Virus record (IMG/VR): IMGVR_UViG_3300034064_001081
Location: 1 to 44,776 of that record
From: a virus
Direction: 5' to 3' (one strand)
DNA length: 44,776 bases
Made by a program: the position numbers and the translations under genes. Shown in pieces: positions 8,206-17,437 of the stretch; the stretch's first letter is position 1, and every line of letters begins with the position of its first letter. The notes under the pieces are model-generated. The model was not told where the DNA came from and did no database searches. It saw only the letters and a program-made list of their open reading frames with translations.

Positions 8206-10335
8206 ATGAAACCAGTTTTAATCATTGAAAATTCTACAAATTCCTTAATACAGGAAAATGCTAGTGGTAAGAAAGACTATATTTTGTCTGGTATATTCAC
8301 TGAATTTGATGTAAAAAATCGAAACGAAAGAGTTTACACAGCACAAAAGTTTTTACCAGCATTAAACGAACTTAATTCTAGGATGAAAGACTTAGGAGTA
8401 GTTTATGGTGAATATGATCACCCAGATGTATTTGATACTTCTTTATCTAAATCTTCTCATATTATCAGAAAAGCTGATTATATAAAAGAATCAAATCTTG
8501 TTAAAGGAGAAATAAAATTACTTACTACTCATTGGGGTAAAGAAGCTAGGGCTTTAGTTGATGATGAATGTCCTATATTCGTTTCTTCAAGAGCAGCTGG
8601 TGTTACTGAATCTGATGGTTCGGTTACTCTTAAAAAATTATTTACTTATGATATCGTAGCGGATCCTGGTTTTGCTTCTGCTAAAATGTCTGTTAAATCA
8701 ATCAATGAATCTTTAGGATTTAAGTCCGATAATAAAACAAACTTCAGAATTTATGAAATGTCTGATGAATCAAAAATAAATCAATTATTTAATATGAACA
8801 AAGATTATGTAACTAAAAATCAGTTGACTGATTACTCTAAGTATTTAGTTGAACAAGTAGCTGCTGTTAAAAAACAAGTTAATTCAGCAATCACTAAAGG
8901 TAGTGTAGAACCTAAAAAATTAGAACAATTATTGGAATACTACGAAGAGTTGAATAATTCTTCTGCTAAGGTGGTTCAATATTTAGATTATTTGGCTGAA
9001 AAAGTTCAAGTAGTTGTTAATGAGAACATTCAATTAAAGAAAACTCAAAACAACATTATTAAACATAATGATTATTTAGCTGAAAATTTAGAAAAATCAA
9101 TCGCTTATTCTGAGTATGTTGCTGAGAGTTTAGATAAGAACATTGCTTACTCTGAATATATCGCGGAAAATTTAGATAAGAACATTGCTTACTCTGAATA
9201 CATCGCGGAAAATTTAGATAAGAACATTGCTTATTCTGAATATATCGCTGAGAATTTAGATAAGAACATTGCTTATTCTGAATATATCGCTGAGAATTTA
9301 GATAAGAACATTGCTTACTCTGAGTACATCGCTGAGAACTTGGATACTAACATTGCCTATTCTGAATACATCGCTGAAAACTTAGAAGAAAATATTTCTT
9401 ATTCTGAGTATATCGCTGAAAGTTTAGATAAATCAGTTGAGTTACAAGGTATAATTACTAAAAAATTAAGAGGTTCTGTTAATGAATCTTTATCAAAAGG
9501 AATTCCTGCTTTTGAAAGTTATTTCCCAGAAGTTGAAGATGATATTGATACTATGGAAATGGAAGATGAAATGGATACTATAGAAATGGAAGATGATATG
9601 GAACAACCTTCTATGAAAACAGGTGGTTATAATTTAGAACCATTAACACCAGAGGAAATTGCTGAGATAAAAGCTGAAATTGCAGCTGAACATGCCGCAG
9701 AAGGTACTTATATGGAAGAACCTAAAATGGAATCTAAAAATAATGAAATGCAAAACGAAGAAGAATGTGAAGAGTGTGATGATAAATCAACTGAAGATTC
9801 TGAAAACGAAGAAGAATCAGAAGATAGTTTATCCGAATCTATAAACAAATTAATCGCAGAGGCTAAGAAACGTAAAGTTTCTGAGACTAATGATTTAAAC
9901 TTCTTAAAATTCTTAAACAAATCACAAGTGGATAGTTTCTATTCATTATCTGATGGAGATCAAGAATTAGTTAAGTTACACATAAACGAAAGTGACTACT
10001 TCTCATCAAGAGATGTATTAAAACTAATTAGTGAATCTTTATCTCATAAAAGTGAAACTGTTGAACAAAGAGTTTTAAGATTAATGCCGAGTAATATGAA
10101 TAAATCATGGGAACAATTAAACGAAAGTTCTAAGAAATCTATTTTATCACAGGCGAAATTGTATCCTGAGGAGTTATTAATGAACGAAAGTCAAATCGAT
10201 AATTTCTGGAATACAAGAAAATTTAAAACAGAACAAACTACGAAAAAATTGATTTCTCACCAAGATATTATCCAAGAGGATGTTTTATCTGATAATGAGA
10301 TGAAATCAATAATGGAGAAGTTTAAAAATCTGTAA
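8206..10335 (+). CDS. Prohead protease fused to scaffold (gp21/gp22-like)
   Basis: 709 residues. Residues 1-170 look like a T4 gp21-type prohead serine protease: VYGEYDHPDVF (H72), FVSSRAAG (S127/S128) and FTYDIVADPGF (D149 or D153) are the likely catalytic elements. The rest is scaffold-like: helical, with eight exact-length 14-residue repeats (consensus NIAYSEYIAENLDK, residues 296-407, two heptads each), then an acidic region. Candidate cleavage sites of type (I/V/L/M)-N-E-S recur (INESLGF at 166, VNESLSK, INESDYF, LNESSKK, MNESQID), the first lying exactly between protease and scaffold. T4 encodes these parts separately. The capsid gene follows 33 bases downstream without a terminator. 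Confidence 0.85.
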   Translation: MKPVLIIENSTNSLIQENASGKKDYILSGIFTEFDVKNRNERVYTAQKFLPALNELNSRMKDLGVVYGEYDHPDVFDTSLSKSSHIIRKADYIKESNLVKGEIKLLTTHWGKEARALVDDECPIFVSSRAAGVTESDGSVTLKKLFTYDIVADPGFASAKMSVKSINESLGFKSDNKTNFRIYEMSDESKINQLFNMNKDYVTKNQLTDYSKYLVEQVAAVKKQVNSAITKGSVEPKKLEQLLEYYEELNNSSAKVVQYLDYLAEKVQVVVNENIQLKKTQNNIIKHNDYLAENLEKSIAYSEYVAESLDKNIAYSEYIAENLDKNIAYSEYIAENLDKNIAYSEYIAENLDKNIAYSEYIAENLDKNIAYSEYIAENLDTNIAYSEYIAENLEENISYSEYIAESLDKSVELQGIITKKLRGSVNESLSKGIPAFESYFPEVEDDIDTMEMEDEMDTIEMEDDMEQPSMKTGGYNLEPLTPEEIAEIKAEIAAEHAAEGTYMEEPKMESKNNEMQNEEECEECDDKSTEDSENEEESEDSLSESINKLIAEAKKRKVSETNDLNFLKFLNKSQVDSFYSLSDGDQELVKLHINESDYFSSRDVLKLISESLSHKSETVEQRVLRLMPSNMNKSWEQLNESSKKSILSQAKLYPEELLMNESQIDNFWNTRKFKTEQTTKKLISHQDIIQEDVLSDNEMKSIMEKFKNL
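9091..9426 (+). repeat. Eight tandem 42-bp repeats in the scaffold region
   Basis: Eight units of exactly 42 bases encode 14-residue, double-heptad coiled-coil repeats. The central five are nearly identical in protein (DKN-type); the first and the last two have diverged, as expected of expansion by unequal crossing-over. Confidence 0.9.
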
Positions 10336-10368
10336 AACAAAAAAAATAAAAAAAAAGAACATTTAATT

Positions 10369-12018
10369 ATGGCACAAATTAGAATTGATCAAAAGAAAGC
10401 TGTTAACAAGTGGTCTCCAGTGTTAGAAAACATGGGAGTAACTGGTGACAGAGTTGAGTGGATGTCAGAAATGGCTGAATATCATTCAATCAACGAAAAC
10501 GCGTACGCTAACGCAAACATAGCAGGTATGGGTGGTGTTATTTCAGCACAACCGTCTAGCTTCCCAGGACAAACATTAGCTGGTGGTAGTGTTGGTTCAG
10601 GTGATGTAGGACAAAACTTATTACCTGTTGCAATGAAAATCGCAGCACAAACTATCGGTTTGGATTTAGTAGCGGTTAAACCGTCTCCAGGTCCGAAAAT
10701 TGATTTAGTTTATATCGATTTCCAATACGATGATACTAGAGATCAAAATGATGAAAGACCTCAAGTTTTTAAATTAAACTTTACTGAATTATCAACTGTT
10801 CAAACTAATATTAGAGCTTTCATGACTACTAATGGTATTTTTGAATCAACTGGTGGTTTGCAAAATGGTAGAATTTTTGCTGAACTTAATGCTAGTTCTC
10901 TTATTTCTGGTTTAGTTGTTACTGATTCAGCTATTGCTAATAACAAAGTTGGTTCTGTTGAGTTCTTAGGTTTCTCAAGAATTGATGGTTTCCCTATTTT
11001 TAAAGCTTACAGACAAGCAAATGTTGCTTCTACTGGTGGTTTTATATTCGACCAAACTAAAAACACTTTTAATCCAACACAGTCAATGACTGCTCAGATT
11101 ACACAAGTTGGTACAGCTTCTGTTTCTAACGTTACTTTATCTTTAGTATCTGCATTAGAAGATCATATCCCAGGTTTTTCAGCTAACTGGAAAGCGGATA
11201 CTGGTTTTGCTGGTAGTTATCCAATGGATAGAGATATGGATGACAGTAGATATGCTGGTGTTATCGGTCCAAAAATTTCAACTAAAACAGTTGCGATTGG
11301 TACTATCGAAGTTAGTTCATCTTTAAGAAGAACTGAAATCGAAGATATTAAAGCTAATACTGGTATGGATATCGTTCAAAAAATGGAATCTGTATTAGTT
11401 AATGAGTTATCTCAAACAATTTCTAAACAAATCGTTGCTAAAATCTTCGAAATGGGTGATTTAAACAGATCTACTGCTCCTATTAAGTCTGCTGGTTTAA
11501 CTGTATTTGACTTAAATACAAACTATGCTGCTACTGGTTTAGGTGGTGAAACTACTCACGCGGTTCAACGTAAATTAATTACTAAGATTGCTCACGCATC
11601 TAACTACATCGCAACTGAAGGTCGTGTAGGTCCTGCTCAATACTTAGTAACTAACGGAGGTTTAGCTGCTGCTATTCAAGATATCGCTGGTTATACTATT
11701 AACCCAGTTAAATCTAAATTAAACGGTCAAGGTCAATTGTATCCAGTTGGTCAAATCGGTGATATTTCTGTATATGTTGATCCATATATGAAATATAACG
11801 ATAACAGAATCGTTTTAGGAAGAAAGAACAATCCTGATCAACCAGGTATTATCTTTGTGCCTTACTTAATGGCTCAATCTATTAATATTATTTCTGAGGC
11901 AACTTTTGCTCCAAGAATCTTATTAAGATCTAGATATGCAGTTACTGAGGTTGGTTTCTTCCCACAAAAACAGTTCATGACTATCCAAGTTACTGATACT
12001 GCTGGTTACTTAAACTAA
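10369..12018 (+). CDS. Major capsid protein, T4 gp23-like
   Basis: 549 residues, close to T4 gp23 (521). The N-terminal 43 residues are helical and charged and end at SINE-NAYANAN, a likely protease site after E43 (I-N-E), comparable to the gp23 propeptide site. Family-like blocks follow: QNLLPVAMKIAAQTIGLDLV, an FALR-like strand region, DMDDSRYAGVIGPKIS, ELSQTISKQIVAKI, and a C-terminus with FAPRILLRSRYAVTEVGFFP. It is cotranscribed with the protease-scaffold gene and followed by a strong hairpin terminator. Its codon use (more GCT, GGT and AAC) suits very high expression. Confidence 0.93.
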   Translation: MAQIRIDQKKAVNKWSPVLENMGVTGDRVEWMSEMAEYHSINENAYANANIAGMGGVISAQPSSFPGQTLAGGSVGSGDVGQNLLPVAMKIAAQTIGLDLVAVKPSPGPKIDLVYIDFQYDDTRDQNDERPQVFKLNFTELSTVQTNIRAFMTTNGIFESTGGLQNGRIFAELNASSLISGLVVTDSAIANNKVGSVEFLGFSRIDGFPIFKAYRQANVASTGGFIFDQTKNTFNPTQSMTAQITQVGTASVSNVTLSLVSALEDHIPGFSANWKADTGFAGSYPMDRDMDDSRYAGVIGPKISTKTVAIGTIEVSSSLRRTEIEDIKANTGMDIVQKMESVLVNELSQTISKQIVAKIFEMGDLNRSTAPIKSAGLTVFDLNTNYAATGLGGETTHAVQRKLITKIAHASNYIATEGRVGPAQYLVTNGGLAAAIQDIAGYTINPVKSKLNGQGQLYPVGQIGDISVYVDPYMKYNDNRIVLGRKNNPDQPGIIFVPYLMAQSINIISEATFAPRILLRSRYAVTEVGFFPQKQFMTIQVTDTAGYLN

Positions 12019-12034
12019 TATTTATAGTAATAAA

Positions 12035-12067
12035 CAAAAAACCCCACTTTTTAGTGGGGTTTTTTTT
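12035..12067. terminator. Bidirectional terminator between capsid and gp47-like genes
   Basis: The stem ACCCCACT/AGTGGGGT (12041-12060) with a TTTT loop is flanked by A and T runs, so it can act on both convergent transcripts. Confidence 0.9.
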
Positions 12068-13187
12068 ATTTTACTTTATTTTTAAATTCTTCTTTATATA
12101 TTTCAGTTATTTTATCATATTCTGTTAATAAACCCGATTTAAATTCATCACTATTATATTTCATTTTATTGATATATTCTTTTATATAATCTTCATAATC
12201 AAGAGATATTGATATATCATAACTATTTTCTTCATCTTCTAATTCTTCATTATCAGTCGATTCATTTACTTTTTGAACAACATCATCGATATAATCAATT
12301 GTTTCAAATTTTTTCTGTTCTAATATAACTTCTAATTTTCTTCTAATTTTTCTATTCTCCATTAAAAGAGTATTCGAAATTAATAAATCTAAATAATCAG
12401 TATCATCTATGTTATTTAATTCTGCTACATCTGATTCTGTTTTAACTGTTATTTTTTTGAATACTGGAGATATTTTATTTTCTATAAATCTTTCTTCACC
12501 TGTATTTGTGTCTAAAACCATTATTCCTTTTTGATCATTCATATCATTTCTATCCATTTGGAAATTAGAACCCACGAATGTAAAGTTTTTATTTCTTTGA
12601 ACTATATGTATATGACCAGAATAAACTTTTCTAAACGATGAAAAATCTTCGATATCTATTTTATTTAAGTTTTTATGAGCAACTGATGTTAAGTGCATTT
12701 TACACCCGTTTAAATCAGAATGACAGAATAAATATTCACAATCTTTGTTTTGTTGTATCGTTTCGATCTGTTCTTTTTTATGGTGTATATAAGGCATGAA
12801 AAGTAAATTAAGACCATTGTATTCTACTTTTGTTGTTTTGTCATATATAAACACATTTGGAATGTATTTAAACGGTCTTATCGTGTTTATTTCACTCGCT
12901 GATTTAGCCCAAGAATCATGATTACCAACTATAATATGTAAAGGAGCTATTTTAGATATTTCCTCTACTACATCCATTGCAAAATTCATTAGATTAATAG
13001 GAATAACATTTCTATTATCGAATAAATCACCTAAATGAACAATTAAATCACCTGGTTTTACTTTACTTTTTAAAGTGGGGATTAAGAATTCTTTGAAATA
13101 TTGTTGATGTACTTTAAACCACTTGTCTACTTTATTTGGAAATCCTAGAGATATGTGAGTATCACCGATTAGAAAAATTTTACTCAT
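12066..13187 (-). CDS. Mre11/SbcD-type nuclease, T4 gp47-like
   Basis: 373 residues with the full set of calcineurin-type phosphoesterase motifs: GDTH (D9, H11), GDLFD (D54), GNHD (N89, H90, D91), H155 in FCHSD, and GHIH (H191, H193). In T4, gp47 pairs with the ATPase gp46 to resect ends for recombination-dependent replication and host DNA breakdown. No gp46 partner is visible in this window. The C-terminal ~120 residues are acidic and helical, the usual place for the partner-binding part. A perfect 13-base inverted repeat encloses the start codon and may control translation. Confidence 0.85.
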   Translation of the reverse strand: MSKIFLIGDTHISLGFPNKVDKWFKVHQQYFKEFLIPTLKSKVKPGDLIVHLGDLFDNRNVIPINLMNFAMDVVEEISKIAPLHIIVGNHDSWAKSASEINTIRPFKYIPNVFIYDKTTKVEYNGLNLLFMPYIHHKKEQIETIQQNKDCEYLFCHSDLNGCKMHLTSVAHKNLNKIDIEDFSSFRKVYSGHIHIVQRNKNFTFVGSNFQMDRNDMNDQKGIMVLDTNTGEERFIENKISPVFKKITVKTESDVAELNNIDDTDYLDLLISNTLLMENRKIRRKLEVILEQKKFETIDYIDDVVQKVNESTDNEELEDEENSYDISISLDYEDYIKEYINKMKYNSDEFKSGLLTEYDKITEIYKEEFKNKVK

Positions 13188-13218
13188 CGTATAATATTTT
13201 TATAAATTATACGATGAG
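13183..13218 (-). promoter_or_regulatory. Inverted repeat sequestering the gp47-like start codon
   Basis: CTCATCGTATAAT (13183-13195) and ATTATACGATGAG (13206-13218) are perfect 13-base inverted repeats around a 10-base AT loop. The ATG complement at 13185-13187 is inside the stem, so the transcript could fold over its start codon; on DNA it could instead be an operator. Confidence 0.7.
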
Positions 13219-13230
13219 ATTATAATAAGT

Positions 13231-15582
13231 TTAATTTCCGAATCTATTTTTTATATTGTTAAGGTTTTTAACATCTTGTATAGAACCAAATCCTTTTATT
13301 GTACCAAAATTTAATATCATTCTTTTTTTATCGTCTCTATATTTTTCGATCTTTGTTACTTTAATATCTGATTTTATTAGTTCTGGATTTCCACTTGGAC
13401 TTTTAATTACTTCAAAATCTTTTAAATCTTTACTTGATGTAAAGTTTTCTGATAGCTTTGATATCCAAAAATAATCATCAATACTTCCTGGTGATTTCAA
13501 TCCAAATTTTAAATCTTTTTGTTTATTATCTTCAATTATTTTATTATCTTCAAATAGATAAATAACTTTATCACCATCTTTAACTCTATGGTATAAATAT
13601 ATATATTTATAATATCCTATACTACTTGATATAGATTTATCTAATGTTATTCTATATAGATTTGATTCACTCGTGTCTATTTTATTAACTTCTTTAAATA
13701 AATCATCGGATTTTGGACTAGATGGTTCATTATCATAACCTAATTTACCAAATTCTTTACTAAGGTTTTCGGGAACTTTACCAAAATATCCTTCTAAAAA
13801 TTCTAATTGATTAGACTTACTTGTCCCTTTACCAACACCTGATATTTTATCACCCTCTAAAGCTTGTATTATAAAATCATAGATTGATTTATCTGGTTTT
13901 ATCGGTTCTGAATTGTCTGATAATCTAACCATACTCGTATCTCTTTTTAACATATAGTCAAATTCATTAACAATATCTAAAACTATTTTAGACCACTTTT
14001 CATATAATTTTATGTTTCTAAAAGGACCACCATCTGGTCTATCTGGATCTACTGTTCCACCAGATGTTGTTTCCCAATTATTAGATCTAAAAGTTGTAAT
14101 TTTACCACCTGATCTATTGGATGGTATTCTTGTCTTTATATACAATCTAGAAGCTTTTTTAAATATTTTAATAATTTCAATAACATCTAAGATATAAATA
14201 TTTTTCTCAGCTTCTTTATTTAATTTTTCTTGTTCTTCCTCTACGTTTTTTAATAGATTTATAAGATTTTTTTGAATCGGTAGAATTTTATTATTAAACC
14301 ATAACATGTATTTAATTGAACCATCTGATTTTTTAATATTCTTTATAGTATTATCTTCTACATTGATATTAGTTTCATCATTATCTTTTTGTTCAAAATC
14401 TGAAAAAACAGATTCATTAGTAGATTTATTATCTAGTTCTAATCGTATTTTTTTCATAGAACTATTAAATGATTCTAAACTTTTACCAATCACTACCATT
14501 TTATCATAAAAATTTTTATGATTTTCATATTGTTCAGTGAATTTATAAAACATTGCTATTTCTTTACTTATATCACTAATATTGTTACTAACACTAACAT
14601 CATCCACACTTTCTTTAAATAAAGGTATTGATGAATAAGTATTTGCTTTTAAACCACCATGTATAGTTTTATAAATATTAATTAATATTTTATCTTCTAC
14701 TTTAAATAATCTATCTATAAATTTACGTGTTGTTTTTAAGCCATCTATTTTGTTTATTAAATTTTTTAAAGATTCATTATAATGAATATCATCAATATTT
14801 GATTCATTTGTTAAATTCCATTGTATAGAAGAATTTTGTTTAATCATTTCTTTATTACTAGTGTTTTTTTTAGTTTCTCCCCCACTAGTATCTCTTTTGA
14901 ATTCTTCATCTGGTGTTGGTTTTTTTATCACTTCTTGGTTTTCGGTTGGTCTATTGTCTATAATATTTTTTAATTCTTTAAGATTTTCTTTTATGTTTTT
15001 TATCAAAGAATCATTATTTACTGGAACATTTTTATCTTCCTCACTCGATTCTTCTTCTTCCTCTTGTTCTTCTTCTTCCCAAGATTCTATTGATAATAGA
15101 ACATCTATTACTTCTTTATCTTTATTTTTTGGTGATTTAGGATTTGTGAAATTATAACTACCCGATATAATACTTAAAACTTCTGGTGTAACATCATCAG
15201 GAATACCAATAATATATTGTTGTATATTTTTTACATTAGCTGCTTTTAACTGTTCGATTAATCCATCTACATATCCGGTTAATTTTATATTATTTTCTAT
15301 AGTTTCCAAATCCTCTTTTAACTTAGGATCTTTGAATCCTTCTCTAGTGGCATTTAAGAACAGTTGTCTTAAAGCATTACCGGCACCTTCTATTCTTTTT
15401 ATATCAACCCCCATTTTAGCCACTCTAAACATAGAAGCAAATATTCTACCTACTACAGTATCTCCCCATTTTAGATCATTTTCTAAACCACCTTCTAATA
15501 TAAGATTGTATTTCTTTTCTTCTGTGATAAGTTTATTTCTTCTATTTTCTATGAATTGAGATCTACTTTTTAAATACTTCAT
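13231..15582 (-). CDS. Large hypothetical protein, possible internal head protein
   Basis: 783 residues, highly charged, with no recognised catalytic domain. It begins MKYLKSRSQFIENRR, matching the capsid-targeting-like leader family, followed by possible processing positions (ILEGG near residue 30; later LTNESN, YNESLK and TNESVF). A Glu/Ser/Lys-rich linker (about 170-250) separates an N-terminal helical part from a longer C-terminal part, with a Gly/Thr/Asp-rich patch near residues 495-520. Several open frames on the other strand inside it are shadows. It is transcribed toward the gp47-like gene 43 bases away; a phage promoter motif lies upstream at 15611. Confidence 0.65.
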   Translation of the reverse strand: MKYLKSRSQFIENRRNKLITEEKKYNLILEGGLENDLKWGDTVVGRIFASMFRVAKMGVDIKRIEGAGNALRQLFLNATREGFKDPKLKEDLETIENNIKLTGYVDGLIEQLKAANVKNIQQYIIGIPDDVTPEVLSIISGSYNFTNPKSPKNKDKEVIDVLLSIESWEEEEQEEEEESSEEDKNVPVNNDSLIKNIKENLKELKNIIDNRPTENQEVIKKPTPDEEFKRDTSGGETKKNTSNKEMIKQNSSIQWNLTNESNIDDIHYNESLKNLINKIDGLKTTRKFIDRLFKVEDKILINIYKTIHGGLKANTYSSIPLFKESVDDVSVSNNISDISKEIAMFYKFTEQYENHKNFYDKMVVIGKSLESFNSSMKKIRLELDNKSTNESVFSDFEQKDNDETNINVEDNTIKNIKKSDGSIKYMLWFNNKILPIQKNLINLLKNVEEEQEKLNKEAEKNIYILDVIEIIKIFKKASRLYIKTRIPSNRSGGKITTFRSNNWETTSGGTVDPDRPDGGPFRNIKLYEKWSKIVLDIVNEFDYMLKRDTSMVRLSDNSEPIKPDKSIYDFIIQALEGDKISGVGKGTSKSNQLEFLEGYFGKVPENLSKEFGKLGYDNEPSSPKSDDLFKEVNKIDTSESNLYRITLDKSISSSIGYYKYIYLYHRVKDGDKVIYLFEDNKIIEDNKQKDLKFGLKSPGSIDDYFWISKLSENFTSSKDLKDFEVIKSPSGNPELIKSDIKVTKIEKYRDDKKRMILNFGTIKGFGSIQDVKNLNNIKNRFGN

Positions 15583-15610
15583 ATTATTACTATTATTTAA
15601 TTTTATGTTT

Positions 15611-15623
15611 TTATATATTAAAA
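15611..15623 (-). promoter_or_regulatory. Phage-type promoter motif for the 783-residue gene
   Basis: TTTTAATATATAA on the minus strand lies about 29 bases upstream of the start at 15582. Confidence 0.45.
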
Positions 15624-15669
15624 TAATAATATTGATTTATTCTTATCTAAGAACTTTTTTATTGTATTT

Positions 15670-16092
15670 TTAGAAATTTCTCTTTAAAAATTCTTTTTCC
15701 TCATCGTTAAGACTTCTGATTCCAGATTTATCTATTTTATCTAAGATATAATCCATGTTTAAAGAAGGTTTTGATTCTTTTATAGATTTATTGAAATGAT
15801 TTAAATCACTGGTTATATAAGTAGAATTGCTAATAAAAGCATCTAATATATCAATAGTTTCTATTATTTCTTTTTCGCCATTTCTCTTAAACGAAACTAA
15901 TTTATCATCAAATATCCAAATCTTATCTACTGATCTGAAAACATCTTGGTTGTTATTACTTTTATTATTCTCTAAAACCAATTGTTTTAAAAATTTTTCA
16001 TATCGAATATTATCATCTTTTTTCAACCACTCGTTGAATAATTCATAAGTTTTAAACCTTCTGAAATTGATACAAATTATGTTATTTTCCAT
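15670..16092 (-). CDS. Small paralogue, type A (distal copy)
   Basis: 140 residues. The N-terminal part begins MENNIICINFRRFKTYELF, with the pattern of a strand, a helix, then KIWIFDDKLVSF, a small alpha/beta domain shared by all five genes here. It ends LNMDYILDKIDKSGIRSLNDEEKEFLKRNF, here split as a D-x-I-L-D-K-I...G...L-x-x-E-E-K-E-F-L motif, which resembles the short C-terminal module of some Bacteroidetes rhomboid and other host proteins. Together with the next gene upstream it is one copy of a duplicated B-A pair. No function is known; small paralogous early genes often act against the host, but that is only a guess. Confidence 0.65.
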   Translation of the reverse strand: MENNIICINFRRFKTYELFNEWLKKDDNIRYEKFLKQLVLENNKSNNNQDVFRSVDKIWIFDDKLVSFKRNGEKEIIETIDILDAFISNSTYITSDLNHFNKSIKESKPSLNMDYILDKIDKSGIRSLNDEEKEFLKRNF

Positions 16093-16093
16093 G

Positions 16094-16552
16094 TTATGAG
16101 TTTTTTAAAAATTCAGTTTCTTCTTTTGTTAATCCATTTAATCCAACTTGATTTATTCTGTCTAATATAGAATCAATATCTAATATGATTGGTAATTTTT
16201 CTACTCTTGGTTCTGGTTCTGATTTAATTTCCTTTTTTACTTTTGGTTCTTTTGGTTTTCCGATATTAGGATCTGTTATTTCGATAGAATTTATTTTTAT
16301 GAAATTTTTTATATCAGGATTAATTATAATATCCTTAGATTTTCTTTCTTTCATAAATAATATGAAATTACCTTTTATCCAAATTTTGTGTATTCTATTA
16401 AAAACTTTTGAAAAAGATAATGGATATTCGGTATCATATCTAAAATATAAATCTTTATATTTTCTATTTTCTTCTTTACTTATCCATTCGATGAGAGATT
16501 CTATCGATTTAAATCGAGTAAAATCTATACAAACAATTCCATTTGGTTTCAT
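16094..16552 (-). CDS. Small paralogue, type B (distal copy)
   Basis: 152 residues starting MKPNGIVCIDFTRFKSIESL, with IHKIWIKGNFILFMKERK in the middle. A Lys/Glu/Pro linker is followed by the shared C-terminal motif (DIDSILDRINQVGLNGLTKE, EETEFL). It is closest to the 16985 gene. One base separates its stop from the type A gene downstream, so the two form a unit. A host-type -7 element (TATATTTG) lies 20 bases upstream. Confidence 0.65.
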   Translation of the reverse strand: MKPNGIVCIDFTRFKSIESLIEWISKEENRKYKDLYFRYDTEYPLSFSKVFNRIHKIWIKGNFILFMKERKSKDIIINPDIKNFIKINSIEITDPNIGKPKEPKVKKEIKSEPEPRVEKLPIILDIDSILDRINQVGLNGLTKEETEFLKNS

Positions 16553-16571
16553 ATCTCATAATTTTATATAA

Positions 16572-16579
16572 CAAATATA
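16572..16579 (-). promoter_or_regulatory. Host-type -7 element TATATTTG
   Basis: It fits the Bacteroidetes vegetative consensus TAnnTTTG. The upstream TTG is closer than the usual 19-21 bases, so strength is uncertain. The same sequence recurs at 17415 in the duplicated unit. Confidence 0.45.
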
Positions 16580-16593
16580 ATAAAAAAATTGAA

Positions 16594-16983
16594 TCAATTG
16601 TTATTTTTTAAAAATTCTTTTTCTTCTAAGGTTAAACTATCAATTCCTGATTTAGATATTTTATCTAATATTGAATCAACTGTTAATTCAATTTTATATC
16701 TAGATAATTTAGTTGAATTTTTTATAAAAGCATCTGCTATAAAATCAGTTTTTATCATTACATCCTTACCGACTTCTTTAAAAAATACTATTGTATCATC
16801 AAATATCCATATCTTATCTATGGATTTAAATATGTTAAAATTGTTTTTTAACATAGAATCTTTTAACTTTAATTGTTTTAATGTTTTAATATATCTATTG
16901 TTTTCTGATTTTTTGATCCAAGAATTGAATGATTCGAAATTTTCAAATCTCCTTAAATTGATACAAATTATTTTATTTTCCAT
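16594..16983 (-). CDS. Small paralogue, type A (proximal copy)
   Basis: 129 residues starting MENKIICINLRRFENFESF, with DKIWIFDDTIVFFKE in the middle and the C-terminal motif VDSILDKISKSGIDSLTLEE, KEFL. It is the counterpart of the 15670 gene, shorter by a central stretch. One base separates it from the upstream type B gene. The antisense frame at 16589-16990 is its shadow. Confidence 0.65.
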   Translation of the reverse strand: MENKIICINLRRFENFESFNSWIKKSENNRYIKTLKQLKLKDSMLKNNFNIFKSIDKIWIFDDTIVFFKEVGKDVMIKTDFIADAFIKNSTKLSRYKIELTVDSILDKISKSGIDSLTLEEKEFLKNNN

Positions 16984-16984
16984 G

Positions 16985-17395
16985 TTATGAGTTTTTTTGT
17001 AAAAATTCCTTTTCTTCTTTGGTTATTCCATTTAATCCAACTTCGTTTATTCTATCTAATATAGAATCTACATCTAAAACCACTGGTGATTTTTTTATTA
17101 TTGGTTTTGGATCTGTTATTTCGATAGAATTTGAAACGATAAAATCTATTGCATCACGGATCATCAAAACACCTTTAGTATCTATTCTTTCTTTTAAAAA
17201 TAATACAAAATCATCGATTATCCAAATTTTTGTGTATAAAGAAAAAGCTTTTTGGTAACATAATTCACTATCTTTAGTTTTGTTAAGATATAATTTTTTA
17301 TATCTTATATTTTCTTTTTGGTTTATCCATTCGATAAGAGATTCGACAGAATCAAACTCAGTAAAATCTATACAAATAATTCCGTTCGGTTTCAT
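16985..17395 (-). CDS. Small paralogue, type B (proximal copy)
   Basis: 136 residues starting MKPNGIICIDFTEFDSVESL, with YTKIWIIDDFVLFLKER in the middle and the motif DVDSILDRINEVGLNGITKE, EKEFL at the end. It is near-identical at both ends to the 16094 gene but lacks most of the Pro/Glu linker. The upstream spacer repeats that of the other unit almost base for base, including TATATTTG. Confidence 0.65.
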   Translation of the reverse strand: MKPNGIICIDFTEFDSVESLIEWINQKENIRYKKLYLNKTKDSELCYQKAFSLYTKIWIIDDFVLFLKERIDTKGVLMIRDAIDFIVSNSIEITDPKPIIKKSPVVLDVDSILDRINEVGLNGITKEEKEFLQKNS

Positions 17396-17414
17396 ATCTT
17401 ATAATTTTATATAA

Positions 17415-17422
17415 CAAATATA
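17415..17422 (-). promoter_or_regulatory. Host-type -7 element TATATTTG (duplicate)
   Basis: Same element and spacing as at 16572, inside the duplicated intergenic segment. Confidence 0.45.
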
Positions 17423-17437
17423 ATAAAAAAAATTGAA

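Noticed and set aside
13256-15559. Several plus-strand open frames inside the 783-residue minus-strand gene
   Set aside because: They are shadows: no promoter or start context, low-complexity Ser/Phe/Leu composition mirroring the antisense Asp/Glu/Lys-rich coding strand.
15827-17258. Plus-strand open frames opposite the small paralogues
   Set aside because: They mirror the conserved minus-strand paralogues and have Ser/Phe/Ile-rich compositions typical of antisense reading.
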